Made by a program: the position numbers and the translations under genes. DNA of 64,000 nucleotides from positions 1,798,891 to 1,862,890 of the forward strand of contig JAJHZJ010000043.1 in assembly GCA_023548195.1 (NCBI GenBank). Reading direction: 5' to 3'. The stretch's first letter is position 1. The number at the start of each line of letters is the position of its first letter. This stretch comes from Bettongia penicillata ogilbyi (Eukaryota > Chordata > Mammalia > Diprotodontia > Potoroidae). A model generated the notes under the pieces. It searched no databases. It saw only the letters and a list, made by a program, of their open reading frames with translations, and was not told where the DNA came from. Below, piece by piece: positions 22,060 to 31,644 of the stretch.

Positions 22060-22240
22060 AGTGACATATTACTTCCATCTTTTACCTCTCCAGTCTATCC
22101 TTGATTCATTCATTCATCCTTTCATTTATTCATTCCTTTTAATTTTCAATCAATTATTCAATCATTCAGTGATTCATTCATTGACTCAGCCATTCTTGCA
22201 TTCATTTTTTCAATCATTCATTCACCAAGCATTTAATGCC
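22060..22240. repeat. (ATTC)n-like low-complexity tract
   Basis: Repeated 'attcattcattc', 'tcaatcattcattc' and variants, moderately decayed. Confidence 0.8.
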
Positions 22241-22244
22241 TCAT

Positions 22245-22385
22245 AGTAATAACTGCAAACTTTCATATAGTGTTTTCATGTTTACAAAATGTCTTATATA
22301 TGCTCTCTCATTTTATACAATAATCCTGGGGGCAGGTTCTGTTATTAAGCTCATTTCATAAATAGGGTATGGAGGAGAATTCAGA
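22245..22385 (-). repeat. MIR-family SINE 3' part
   Basis: Plus-strand words 'gcaaactttcatatagtg', 'tctctcattttatacaataa', 'cctgggggcaggttctgtta' fit the reversed 3' part of the marsupial MIR type. Confidence 0.65.
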
Positions 22386-22540
22386 TTTTATCATGGAGCA
22401 AATGGAAGGCATGGGAAATCTTGGTGTAGGGAGCAGTAGAGCCACAGCCAGATCATCTGCCAAGGAAAGCTCCATCTTTTAGCCTCCGGAATGAGGGATG
22501 GAGCAGCAGGGAATGAGCCTTCAGTGGATCGCAGGGCAAA

Positions 22541-22776
22541 GATCTTTTCAGTCCTCTTGGGATCCATCCTTCCGTATGACCTTGGTAGTAGCCTGGTGTG
22601 ACCACAGAGTAGCCCCAGTGGGATGGGGAGAAGCAGCATCCTTGCATTTTCTCCAGTCATTCTTCACTTCCCCAGGATTGTGAATCCCCCAAATGTGGTT
22701 GCCTTCAGCAATTCTTCAACCAAATGCCACTTTATGGTCTCCATTTGTCTCCAAAACAGTCTCTCCCATTATCTGT
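22541..22776 (+). repeat. Inverted duplication, left arm
   Basis: This 236-bp segment is repeated in reverse complement at 23258-23485. By eye the arms differ at about 17 positions plus gaps of 8 and 1 bases, so about 92% identity. The innermost stretch from 'catccttgcattttctcc' through 'ggattgtgaatcccccaaat' is identical in both. I recognise no known transposon in it. Confidence 0.9.
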
Positions 22777-22844
22777 CAGGAGATATACTGATCTACAGAG
22801 AAGTCAGCATGTCTCAGTGTCAAATGATGCAAACTGAAGGCTGA

Positions 22845-22980
22845 ATCCTGATTCTTATTAACTGTTACTTCTTAAGCATCAATTTCCTCATCTGTAAAAT
22901 GGAAAGTGTAATCCCTGTACCATTTACCCCATAGGGAGTGGTGTGATATCCCCAGGTACCATAAAAGTGTGAGTGTTCCT
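22845..22980 (+). repeat. MIR-family SINE fragment
   Basis: Sense MIR 3' half: 'caatttcctcatctgtaaaa', 'tggaaagtgtaatccctgta', 'cccatagggagtggtgtga'. It lies in the spacer between the inverted arms. Confidence 0.7.
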
Positions 22981-23257
22981 ATCTCCTTACTTTCATCTAG
23001 ACTGTCCCTATTCATCTGACTCTTACTAGGCCAATGATGCCAGGGAGAAGTCGCTCTTGGCTCCTTTTGTCACCCAGGTGAAACGCCCAAGGATCCTCAG
23101 CCTCCTTCCAATGATGTTGCATTTGAGCATGTTTTGTGAGCTAAACAATTTCCCTTAAACCAGGCCCCAGAGTCTCAACATGCCAGGCAGTGTCAGTTGA
23201 AATCACTTGGACATGAATTCTCAGTGTAAAGCACCATCTGTCTCAAACAGTTAGGAA

Positions 23258-23485
23258 ACAGATAATGGGAGAGACTGTTTTGGAGATAAATGGAGACCAT
23301 AAAATGGCATTTGGTTGAAGAATTGCTCAAGGCAGCCCCATTTGGGGGATTCACAATCCTGGGGAAGTGAAGAATGACTGGAGAAAATGCAAGGATGTTG
23401 CTTGTCCCGCATCCCACTGGGCTGCACTGTGGTCACACCAGGGCACTTCTAAGGTCATATGGATCCCAAGAGGGTTGAAAAGATC
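23258..23485 (-). repeat. Inverted duplication, right arm
   Basis: Reverse complement of 22541-22776, 481 bp away. Similarity ends abruptly on both sides of both arms. Confidence 0.9.
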
Positions 23486-23569
23486 CCAAGATCTGGAGCC
23501 AGGAGAGAACTCAAGATATGGGGAACTTTAACTTGATATCACCCATAAATCTGCCTCTGAAATTTCTAC

Positions 23570-23895
23570 CCACAGCAGCTCTTGCTTCTATCCTCTGAGA
23601 CCAAGCACAGTAGGCCCTCCGATATTTCAACCTTTGATGTTCTTGAAGACCACAATCATTCCTACCTTCTTTCCTCCCAGTTGCTTCAACCAACAGTCCT
23701 ATGGCATTTGACCCAAGGTCCCTCCCCTTCATGGCTGCTTCCTTTGGATGCTCTACAGCTCATAAGAAGATTCACTTCTTCCATTGAGGAGTCCAGAACT
23801 GAGCATGACTCCTCAGATGGTGCCTGATAAGGACAGAGAGCAGAGGGACCCTTGCCTTTCCTGGAAGCCTGACCACCCCAATATGGTCCAACTTT
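23570..23895 (-). repeat. CR1/L3 LINE fragment
   Basis: The plus strand is reversed CR1/L3: 'ttgaagaccacaatcattcc', 'cccagttgcttcaaccaaca', 'tatggcatttgacccaagg', 'gtccagaactgagcatgact'. Confidence 0.7.
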
Positions 23896-23899
23896 GTCT

Positions 23900-24165
23900 C
23901 ATGCTCTCTAGCTGTCACATCCCACATGTACTTGGGATGCTCTTCTTCCTCATCCCACTTGCTGGTTCTCCAAACTTCACACCCTGCATGAAGCCTCTCC
24001 CTGATTAGAAATCTTCCCTGGCTGGGACTGCCTCCCTCTCTGTCTGCCTCCCATCACCAGTGAGTTCCTGGAGAACAAGGATTACCTTCTTGTTCTCTTT
24101 CTTTGTCTCCCCAGCATTTACCATTGATAAGTGCTCAAGAAATACTTGATGATTGACTGAGATAT
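23900..24165 (+). repeat. L2 LINE 3' end
   Basis: Sense L2 tail: 'agttcctggagaacaaggat', 'tctttgtctccccagcattt', 'gataagtgctcaagaaatac', 'ttgatgattgactga'. Confidence 0.75.
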
Positions 24166-24174
24166 GCCTGAATC

Positions 24175-24260
24175 AATGTGTTAGCAAGTATTTATGAAGT
24201 GCCTACTGTGTGTCAGGGGATACAAGTACAAAAAGTGAGGCAGTTCCAGCCCTAGAGAAG
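24175..24260 (-). repeat. L2 LINE tail fragment, reversed
   Basis: 'aagtatttatgaagtgccta', 'ctgtgtgtcaggggatacaa' and 'cagttccagccctagagaag' follow the reversed L2 tail order. A short MIR-like patch follows to about 24345. Confidence 0.55.
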
Positions 24261-24372
24261 TGTAATTACATTCATCGAGTCTTCAAATTTGACAGTCAGA
24301 AGGAGGAACATCAGAGGTCATGTAGACTGGTCTATACCACAAACAAATCCCCAGTAAATCTAGTGAGTGATT

Positions 24373-24375
<3 letters not shown>

Positions 24376-24414
<39 letters not shown>

Positions 24415-24440
24415 TGTGTGTGTGTCTATATATAGACACA
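24376..24440. repeat. (AC)18(GT)7 plus short palindrome
   Basis: Eighteen AC units pass directly into seven GT units, then the 16-bp palindrome tgtctatatatagaca (24423-24438). The tract alternates purine and pyrimidine and is self-complementary. Confidence 0.95.
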
Positions 24441-25441
24441 TACACATAATGTGCAGACACTTACAGACATATATAGAGATCCCACTCTCATTGATACCCA
24501 CAATTAATTGGATATGGGGAAAGAATCATCATCTGTGACAATTGAAGGTTATCGATGCTTTAAATTATGCAGAAATCTGTGTTTCTGCCAGCCCCAGGTG
24601 TCTATTTTTCAAATAACATCTCTCCTGTCAGGAGCAATCAAAAGACTTTCCAAAGAAGTTGGAATCAGTAACTCAAGCGAGACCCTGGGCTCTGTCCTGG
24701 AACATAAGCCGCAGCCAGAAGGCCATGCATATGGATGGGAAAGCTGAGCCATCAGGTGGGGTGCACTAGAGGGCCAAGAGCCTTCCATCATTAGAGGGGC
24801 AGTCCAGGAGTCTGACCCTTGGGCTACATCTAGGATGGGCACTGAACATTGGGCTTCTGGATGATTGAGATGAGGTTATGGACCCCCAATGATGGGGAGA
24901 GCATCAAAGCGATGGAGGACCCACAAGGTTGGCAGGAGAGTCTATCAACACTGAAAAGGTAAGTGTGTGGATGATATGACCTGAGCCAAGGTCTTTCCTG
25001 TTGGATTTTTGCCTTCCCTGCCTCTCCCTACCTCTGTCCTGGCTTTTCACCTGTTCTTGTGCTCAGTGTTAAGGGCAAACTTGTTTTTCTCCATGTTGAA
25101 GACACACATAGTTCCAAACTGTATTAGGAAATAGGGAAGGGCCAACCAAGACAGAGCTCCAAAGGCAGAATGGCCAGAGAAGGTGGGACATTTCCAACCA
25201 GGAAAGAGACATTCTCCAAGGTCCCTAGATTTGTGGCAGAATGTTTTAAGGTCTGTTCAACTCACATGCCCTGTGAGATTTTTCTCATCACTAGGTCTCC
25301 TTAGGGGCTTTTGTCAATAGCAACCTGTGTGGTATCAGGAGAAAATTCTCTGTGGGTATAGGTTATGTTCTGGGGAGGATTAAGTTTGATTAAGCTAGGA
25401 ATAAGGAGAAGGTTCTTAACCTCCTGTTTGCAGGAGAGTCT
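24441..25441. other. Unassigned, unique island at 24495-24680
   Basis: No repeat named. 24495-24680 is unique with 'caattaattgg' and 'gttatcgatgctttaaatta' words, a candidate regulatory island. The rest shows nothing. Confidence 0.3.
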
Positions 25442-25876
25442 TTACAATCCACTTGATATGTCCTTCCCTCCTGCATTTCCTTTGAAAAGACTTGAATGTT
25501 GACGAGAGCAAGAAAACGGCTGACCCATGACATCTTTTCCTGGCTGTTTCTTCCCGAGTATTGCTTGGCTCATTGTCATCAAGAGCAGAACAGCCATTGA
25601 CAAGGTTGTGTTCTCTATGGTCTTCTCAAAGTCCCGATCCTTTCCCTGGCTGCTAATAAACTCAGTCTGGACATTTAGGGTTAAGATCCACATGTCTCCA
25701 GACTTGCCTGCAAATCTGTTGGGGATTACTTCTTTCTGAACCTCTGCTTGATTGCCAGTTGAGAAGGTTGAGCCAGCAACATCAGGAGCAATGTTTGTGA
25801 TGGTAAAGCCTTTCCCCCACTGAAAGGAGCTCAGGAATGAATAAAAACGATGACTAATAATTAAGAATAATCCCAT
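25442..25876 (-). CDS. Unrecognised 144-codon open frame
   Basis: This is the longest open frame in the window outside repeats and low complexity. I do not recognise the product. The predicted chain begins with a short hydrophobic stretch, has a middle segment with Asp-Val-Ala-Gly-Ser-Thr-Phe, and a hydrophobic run Ser-Met-Ala-Val-Leu-Leu-Leu-Met near residue 93. A pyrimidine-rich run ending in 'cctttcag', just before codon 20 (Trp-Gly-Lys-Gly), could be a splice acceptor, so a real exon might start there rather than at the Met. The sequence carries several CpGs but shows no partner exon, promoter or poly(A) site. It could equally be a chance frame or a decayed pseudogene. Confidence 0.15.
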   Translation of the reverse strand: MGLFLIISHRFYSFLSSFQWGKGFTITNIAPDVAGSTFSTGNQAEVQKEVIPNRFAGKSGDMWILTLNVQTEFISSQGKDRDFEKTIENTTLSMAVLLLMTMSQAILGKKQPGKDVMGQPFSCSRQHSSLFKGNAGGKDISSGL

Positions 25877-25894
25877 CTGTCTGGTGCTCTAAGA

Positions 25895-26075
25895 CCTGTC
25901 TCAATCACTCTTCACAGTAGCCATGGGAAGTAGGGACTGTTATTACTCATATTTTACAAATGAGGAAACTGAGGCTGACAGCAGTTATGTAACTCATCTG
26001 GGTCACACAGGGTAAGTGCCTGAGGCTGGATTGGAACATAGATCTTCGTAACTCAAGTCCAGGCTATTGTTATTT
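25895..26075 (-). repeat. MIR-family SINE
   Basis: Reversed MIR: 'ttattactcatattttacaa', 'atgaggaaactgaggctgac', 'ggtcacacagggtaagtg', 'gctggattggaacatag'. Confidence 0.75.
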
Positions 26076-26184
26076 AGGAAGGAAGGTGGGTCTGTTCTGG
26101 AGTCTCTCCTAGGTCTGGCTAGTTTTCCCCTCTCTACAATGCCACAAGGCCTTGGGAGAGCCAGTAATCAACTGAGAGACCAAC

Positions 26185-26375
26185 TTGTCAATCAGTAAAA
26201 TGAGGACAAGTATTATAGGGCCATATGAATGAGAGATATGAAGAAACTTAGAAACCTTATAGTCAGGCTTGTCTGATTCACAGTGGAGGGAAGTTGTGCT
26301 GGGGAAGAGACTTGGCCAAGGTCAACACAGTGAGTGATGGAGGAGTCCTCTGACTCTTAACTCAGCTCTCTCTCT
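26185..26375 (-). repeat. MIR-family SINE
   Basis: Reversed MIR words 'cttggccaaggtcaacacag', 'tgagtgatggaggagtcctc', 'tgactcttaactcagctc', preceded by decayed 5'-end sequence. Confidence 0.5.
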
Positions 26376-26399
26376 CCCTGAGTTCTTCACCAATGTGAA

Positions 26400-26590
26400 T
26401 AATAGTACAATTTTACACTATTAATAATTCTTTAAGGTTTTCTCCACAGTAGCCTGACAAAGAAGGGAGTCAAGGCTTATCATATTTCTTTTACATTTGA
26501 GATGCTAAAGTACAGGGAGGCAAATCAAGATAGCACAGGGAGAGGTAGCGTTTTTACCCAGGTCACCCAATATACCTTCTTAAAAATGCA
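26400..26590 (-). repeat. MIR-family SINE
   Basis: Decayed copy: 'aattctttaaggttttctcc', 'catttgagatgctaaagtac', 'gggaggcaaatcaagat', 'tttttacccaggtcacc'. Confidence 0.5.
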
Positions 26591-26909
26591 CTATTAACAA
26601 ACTCTGATTGGGAAAGCCAGTGAAAGGCAACAAAGAGACTTTCCTTTATTTTCCAACTCAGGGCAGCTCAGGTAGATAGAGAGACAGAGAGGTCTGTGGA
26701 GAGAGGTCTGTGCATGTTGAACTGGGCACAGCTCAGCACGTGTGATGGGGGCAGTGGTGAGACAAATTACCAGGGATGGTAATGGGGCTATGACTGATTT
26801 CCCAGGGCTGAAAGAGATGTCAAGGGTTCCCTGAGCCAGTGCTAGGAGCCAGCTGACAGTTGCACTGCCCATACCCGAAGGTGAAGAGTGGTATTTGTGG
26901 GAGAAAGAG

Positions 26910-26928
26910 ATAGAGAACAGAGGGAGAC

Positions 26929-26959
<31 letters not shown>

Positions 26960-27080
26960 GAGAGACAGAGAGAGAGAGACAGAGAGAGAGAGACAGAGAG
27001 ACAGAGAGAGATGGAGGGGGGAGAGAGAGAAAGAGAGAGAGAGAGAGACAGAGAGAGAGAGAGAGACAGAGACAGAGAGG
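26910..27080. repeat. (GA)n/(GACAGA)n purine tract
   Basis: GA repeats are broken regularly by ACAGAG. The long frames on both strands here are repeat translation only. Confidence 0.95.
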
Positions 27081-27289
27081 CCCAAACTGGCTTAGGAGCA
27101 AGGGACAGGTGAGGGTTAAATTAAATTCCAGCAATGTGTATGTGTGACTCTGATTCCAAAAGTGGGAGGAGGGGGAGTCCAGTCGTGTACCCTGAAGTTA
27201 CAGTGACCAAAAGAAAAGCTGGACTCATCCTCTCTCCTCATCCACCTTGGCCTAACTCTCCCGGGATCACTACAGTCCACAAAATCCTT

Positions 27290-27445
27290 GTCCAATGTGT
27301 TCCCTGCCCCCAGGAGGCTTACAGTAAATAAATTGGTAAGTGGATAGACTTTGATTTGAGGTGGTGGGAGACACCACTAACGAAGGAGGAGTCAAGAAGA
27401 GTTTTCCATAGAAGGCCACCCAAGAGGTGGGTCTTGATACATATG
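27290..27445 (-). repeat. L2 LINE tail, reversed
   Basis: 'ccctgcccccaggaggctta', 'cagtaaataaattgg', 'agagttttccatagaagg', 'ccacccaagaggtgggtctt' follow the reversed L2 tail. Sequence on both sides to 26591 and 27540 is unassigned. Confidence 0.55.
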
Positions 27446-27544
27446 GCTGTAGCTGTTCCATACCCAGTTCTACCTGTTAATCTCATAGAGAAAGAACAAA
27501 TAAATCATTAAAAACAAAAACCACCTCCATCTTCTACACAGAAG

Positions 27545-27885
27545 CCTCCTTCCAAATGCTTTAAATCAGTGAGCCTACCACCCCACTCTGACAGCAGGGC
27601 CTTCCCTTCCTCAGGCTAACCTCGCCCACTCGCTCCCAGTGACCCTCCTCTGCCATGGACCCGAGGTCGTTCCCCATCCAGGCTGACCCACCCTGAATAT
27701 TCCCTCCAGCTGACCAATGTCTTTCCTGGTGTGTTCGTGCAAAGGTATGACTCCAACAAGTGAGGTCTCAGCAGAGCAGAGCAAAGAGGCCTTCCCTCCT
27801 CATTCCTGGAGATTCGGCCCCCTTTGAGGCAGCCTAAGATCACATTTCTTGTCTGCCTGTTCCCATTAAAACACACAGATCTTCA
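27545..27885 (-). repeat. CR1/L3 LINE fragment, right-hand part
   Basis: Reversed CR1/L3 wording on the plus strand: 'gctgaccaatgtctttcctg', 'agtgaggtctcagcagagca', 'gaggcagcctaagatcacat'. Confidence 0.65.
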
Positions 27886-27889
27886 TCCC

Positions 27890-28085
27890 TCCCTCCTTTC
27901 CATCATTCTTCCTTTCTTCTTTTCTTTTTTCTTTCCTTTTCTTCCTTCCTCCCTCCCTCCCTCCCCTCCTTCTTCCTTCCCTCCTTTCCTCCCTCTATGA
28001 ATATCTATCTATATATAGATGCAGATATTTATATCTCTATATAGAGATATGGATATAGATACAGATAGACATGGTATATGGAGAT
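27890..28085. repeat. CCTT-rich and ATCT-rich low complexity
   Basis: Pyrimidine-rich CCTT tract to about 27995, then TATCTATATATAGAT and GATATGGATATAGATAC microsatellite-like sequence. Confidence 0.85.
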
Positions 28086-28099
28086 CGAGATGTATTGAG

Positions 28100-28505
28100 G
28101 CAGAGCCAGCCATCCCAAGCTGCTGCTTTCCTTCCACCTTTTACTTCAGAGCTGATTTTGATATTTTTTTCATTCTATGTATCTTAGACCATCTTTGCTC
28201 TTCTCAAGCCCCATCTTCTCAGATCTAGTCCAAGGCTCTAAGGACCTGTGAAGAGCCTTTGGGACCTTGACTTTCACCCAGTGTATTCCTCCCAGCCTGG
28301 TGTCATCTGCAAGGTGTATACTAATGACATCTGTGCCTGCCATAGAGTCATTGAGAGACATGCTAAATGTTTAAATATTAGTCTGTTAAACAGACCCAGG
28401 ACCAAGCAGAGATCTCTGAGACACTGCTGGAGACCCACTGCCATTATGACTTTGAACCATTAGAAATTACTCTTGGGGTCCAATAATTCAAGCACTTCCC
28501 AACAG
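28100..28505 (-). repeat. CR1/L3 LINE fragment, left-hand part
   Basis: The same CR1/L3 copy continues past the microsatellite: 'agcctggtgtcatctgcaag', 'aggaccaagcagagatctct', 'gagacactgctggagaccca', 'attactcttggggtccaat'. The plus-strand order agrees with the piece ending at 27885. Confidence 0.7.
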
Positions 28506-28514
28506 GTCTAAGTG

Positions 28515-28790
28515 GAACCATAAGTACACAGAGCACTAGGCCTGAAGTCAGGAAGACCTGAATTCAAATCTAGTCTCAAGCACTTACTAGCTGGGTGATC
28601 CTGGACAAGTGATCTCCCCTATGTCTACCACAGATGAGTGTCCGCATCTCTAAAATGGGGGTGATGATAACACCTATATCCAAGGGTTGTTAGAGGAGCA
28701 AATGAAGTGATACTTTTTTTAAATAGAGAAAGCAATTTTAAAATACTTTACAAATCTCAGTTATATAAATTCTGCAATAAGGATGATGAT
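28515..28790 (+). repeat. MIR-core SINE
   Basis: Sense marsupial MIR-type SINE: 'gcctgaagtcaggaagacct', 'gaattcaaatctagtctcaa', 'cacttactagctgggtgatc', 'ctctaaaatgggggtgatga'. Confidence 0.85.
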
Positions 28791-28859
28791 GAAAAAGACT
28801 TAATATAAGGAGCTGACACTCAGGTCAGGAGAAGAACTAGTCCCTGATCCTCACCTGAC

Positions 28860-28925
28860 TCACTGGGCATATGACCTGGTATACAGTAGGTGCTTAATAA
28901 ATCCATGTTTGCTGATAAACTGATT
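28860..28925 (+). repeat. L2 LINE tail
   Basis: 'tatacagtaggtgcttaata' followed by 'aatccatgtttgctgat' is the L2 3' end. Confidence 0.6.
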
Positions 28926-29585
28926 AATGTACTGGCCTGAGTTCCACTGGTGTCCTTGTCCCCACTCCCATGGCAGTCTCCCCAAGGCTACTCTTCATAG
29001 TTTCAAGGCATTCATTGTACTGGATTCAGTACTGGAATCACATGAGCGCAATTTAGTAAATGAGATCTGAAGTCATCCTGGAGATGGGGGTGGGGGTAGG
29101 GGGAGCAATTTTGTCACACTGGTCCTTGAATTCCCTCTGTCTTCCCTGATAATCTCATAATCTGGGGGAAGTCATGCACTTGAATGTTGAATGAATTTAG
29201 CATCACCTTTCAGAAGTGAGTACTTAGGGAGTCCATTCCAAGTACAGGTACCTGGAGAGGTCCAGGTCCAGGAGCCTAATGATTCTGTGTTCCTGGCCTG
29301 ACTTGACATACCCCTTCTATGTCCTTTCAAGTCAAAACTGGAACAGAGAATGTGTGTGTGCGCGTGCGTACACACGTAGGTAGACACTATTACAAGCCCA
29401 CATTCCTTTACTACTGACTTCAGTGTCCTCTGAGTCTTGGCCATTTGACATTTTATCCCTGCATAGTGAGGGTCTGGCTGAAGCCACTGGCAGAGAAACT
29501 GTTGCTGCCAAGGAGCCTTGAGGAAATGCTCTAGACCATGCCCTCTGCCTTTCTATTAGGAACATGCAGGTTAGCACTGAGGGTA
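28926..29585. other. Unassigned sequence
   Basis: No repeat or gene recognised except a short TGTG/CGCG tract near 29350-29380. Confidence 0.4.
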
Positions 29586-29589
29586 CTGG

Positions 29590-29945
29590 GTTCCATGAGC
29601 ACCCTTTATCCGCAGTGTTTCGAGATCAGCTTACACACTGATGGAAAGCTAATTTGAAAATGCTATAAGCCAAGACTAAAGTGAAGGAAGAGTTACTGCA
29701 TGACATTTTGCTCAAAGTACCCTCAGAGGCTGAGATTCAACAGAATTTGGATCTATTCTCTGCCGCTTGTGCTAATTTTGGCTTCACAATGAACACCAAG
29801 AAAAACGGAGGTTCTCCACCAGTCAGCATTGTACGGAACCATCAGTTACAGCAAATGGATAAATGGGGAGTGCTGTGGATGAATTCACTTACTTTGGCAG
29901 TATACACCCCAGGAATGTACACAAATTTTGAGCCAACTCCCCTCC
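29590..29945 (+). mobile_element. RTE retrotransposon RT fragment
   Basis: A second RTE copy. It parallels 16270-16610 of the large element: 'ataagccaagactaaagtga' matches 'ataagccaagattaaagtgg', and Leu-Phe-Ser-Ala-Ala-Cys-Ala-Asn-Phe-Gly-Phe-Thr-Met-Asn-Thr-Lys-Lys is the RTE palm/thumb junction. Stops and small shifts are present. Confidence 0.85.
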
Positions 29946-30073
29946 AAATGTTACCATGGCCTATCTATGCCCAGCCTGTAGTAGAGTCTTTCCTCCTCCT
30001 TGTCCTCCCCCTCCTCTCTCCTGCCCCCCTCCTCCCTTCCCTTGGGCTGATCAGTCACAGGTGGAAACACTGA
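29946..30073. repeat. C/T-rich insertion within RTE relic
   Basis: A pyrimidine-rich stretch without RTE wording. A 30-base part (29997-30028) recurs with one mismatch at 34492-34523. Confidence 0.5.
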
Positions 30074-30130
30074 ACTGTGACCCCAGCATTGTGATGTCCT
30101 TAGTCTTTTTTGAGCATTAAAGATGAACAG
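30074..30130 (+). repeat. RTE 3'-end remnant
   Basis: 'cagcattgtgatgtccttag' and 'gagcattaaagatgaacag' resemble the end of RTE and RTE-SINEs. Confidence 0.5.
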
Positions 30131-30159
30131 CAAGAAAAGATGAAGGTCTCCTAGGTTTG

Positions 30160-30335
30160 GAGCCAGAGGCTCTCAGGGTGCATCTGGTCCAGTCCCTCAT
30201 TTTAGAAGAGAAAGCCAAACGGTAGGATTAGCAAGTTGCCAGAGCTCACAAAAGTATGGTTGTACAGAGCCAGGAGTACAGTCTCCTTCCTCTGACTCCA
30301 AACCCAGACCCCTTTCCACTGGGTCACACTGCCCC
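30160..30335 (-). repeat. MIR-family SINE
   Basis: Reversed MIR: 'catctggtccagtccctcat', 'gccagagctcacaaaagtat', 'ctgactccaaacccagaccc', 'tttccactgggtcacactgc'. Confidence 0.75.
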
Positions 30336-30544
30336 TCAGTGAGTCTAGCCCTGGCCTGGGAGGCAGGTAATGGGGTTTCCAGATTCAGCTCTGACTTGAA
30401 TGAAATCTTTTCGTCTTTCCAGACCTAGCTTCTCTCTCCTAGGAGTTGGGTGGGTTGGTTCCATGCAGTTCTCTACTTCTATTTGATCTGCTTGAGGCCA
30501 GAGAGGACACTGGGTATGTTTCGGGGGAGCTCCTGGAAGCAAGC

Positions 30545-30700
30545 TTTGACCTCAAATTAAGGAAGAGTTTTCTAGAATTCTATCTACCTGGCCACAGCAG
30601 CAAGTGAGTTCCTTGTCACTGACAGAATTCAAGTTGAGTTTGGATGACCACTTGTGGGGATGGGAACTCTACCCCAGAGTGGGCTGGACAGCTCCTGGCT
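30545..30700 (+). repeat. CR1/L3 LINE 3' fragment
   Basis: Sense CR1/L3 tail: 'gagttccttgtcactgacag', 'aattcaagttgagtttggat', 'gaccacttgtggggatg'. Confidence 0.65.
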
Positions 30701-31420
30701 GCCTGCTTAAGGGTATCAGGAGAGTGTGACTAAAGCCCAGCCAGACTGGACCTGCTCACCCTGGAGTGCCTCCCAGGTGGAGCCTGGCTGGAGAGGATCT
30801 CTTCCCCAGGGAACTGGGCTCTCCTCTTGTCATACTACCTGGCTGCAGGGAAGGGGAGTGGGAGGTGGGGAGGACTCCCTGGGACTCTGACAGTTTACTT
30901 GCATGAATAATGCATTCGGGATTGTGCTTGGAATTAAAACCTTAAGGGCGGTGTTTCCCTTGGTAGCTATGAATAATTAATGCTTCCTTCTTGGGCGGAA
31001 AACTTCTGCTCTAGCTGGGGAAAGGGAGGAAGGCCTTGCCCAGGAAAGAGGGTGGGTGTCCTCTGGGGCCATGTCGGGCAGCTAAGGTCGTGGTGCCCTC
31101 AGGGGCTGCAGGAGACCCATCTGGGGCTTCTGGCTAAGTCCTTGGGAGCTGGGGAAGGGAGGGGCCACCTGCCTTGGCAGATTCAGACAAAGGTGCAGGG
31201 CATGTGCTGTCTGACATCCTGCCCAGGACCATGAGTGACAGTGGGTCGGTGGGTCCTTGATCCTTTGGCCAACCTCCCATCTAGACACCCAAAGAAATGT
31301 AAAAACAACTGACATAAATTCACTACAGCCCTGGTTTGGCCACCCCTTCACCATGTGACTCCAGGGAAGGCTTGTCCAACCTCTGCCCTGCAGCCCCATG
31401 TGCCCCTTCCATCCTCCTCC
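30701..31420. other. Unassigned, AT-rich island at 30885-31010
   Basis: GC-rich unique sequence surrounds an AT-rich block with 'cttgcatgaataatgcattc' and 'tgaataattaatgcttcc'. No gene is visible. Confidence 0.35.
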
Positions 31421-31424
31421 TTCA

Positions 31425-31640
31425 AGGAAGCTAAGTGGCCCAACGAATAGTGTGCTGATGATTGAGTCAGGAAGGCCTGAGTTCAAATCTAACCTCAGTC
31501 ACTAGTCATGTGACCCCTATGTGCCTCAGTTACCTCATCTGTAAAATGGAGATAATAACAGGACCCACCTCCCAGGGTGCTTGTGTGGTTCAAATGAGGT
31601 AACCAGCAAACCTTGAAGTGTTGTAGACATGAGTTCTGGC
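31425..31640 (+). repeat. MIR-core SINE
   Basis: Sense SINE: 'gtcaggaaggcctgagttca', 'aatctaacctcagtcac', 'ctcatctgtaaaatggagat', 'caaatgaggtaaccagcaaa'. Confidence 0.85.
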
Positions 31641-31644
31641 CTTA

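Noticed and set aside
22060..22240. Regularly spaced ATTC units as a CRISPR-like array
   Set aside because: Units are short and degenerate with no unique spacers of constant length, and the genome is vertebrate. It is a decayed tetranucleotide repeat.
26594..27134. Long Ser-Leu-rich minus frames and Arg-Glu-rich plus frames
   Set aside because: They are produced by the GA/GACAGA repeat. Every frame through it is open.
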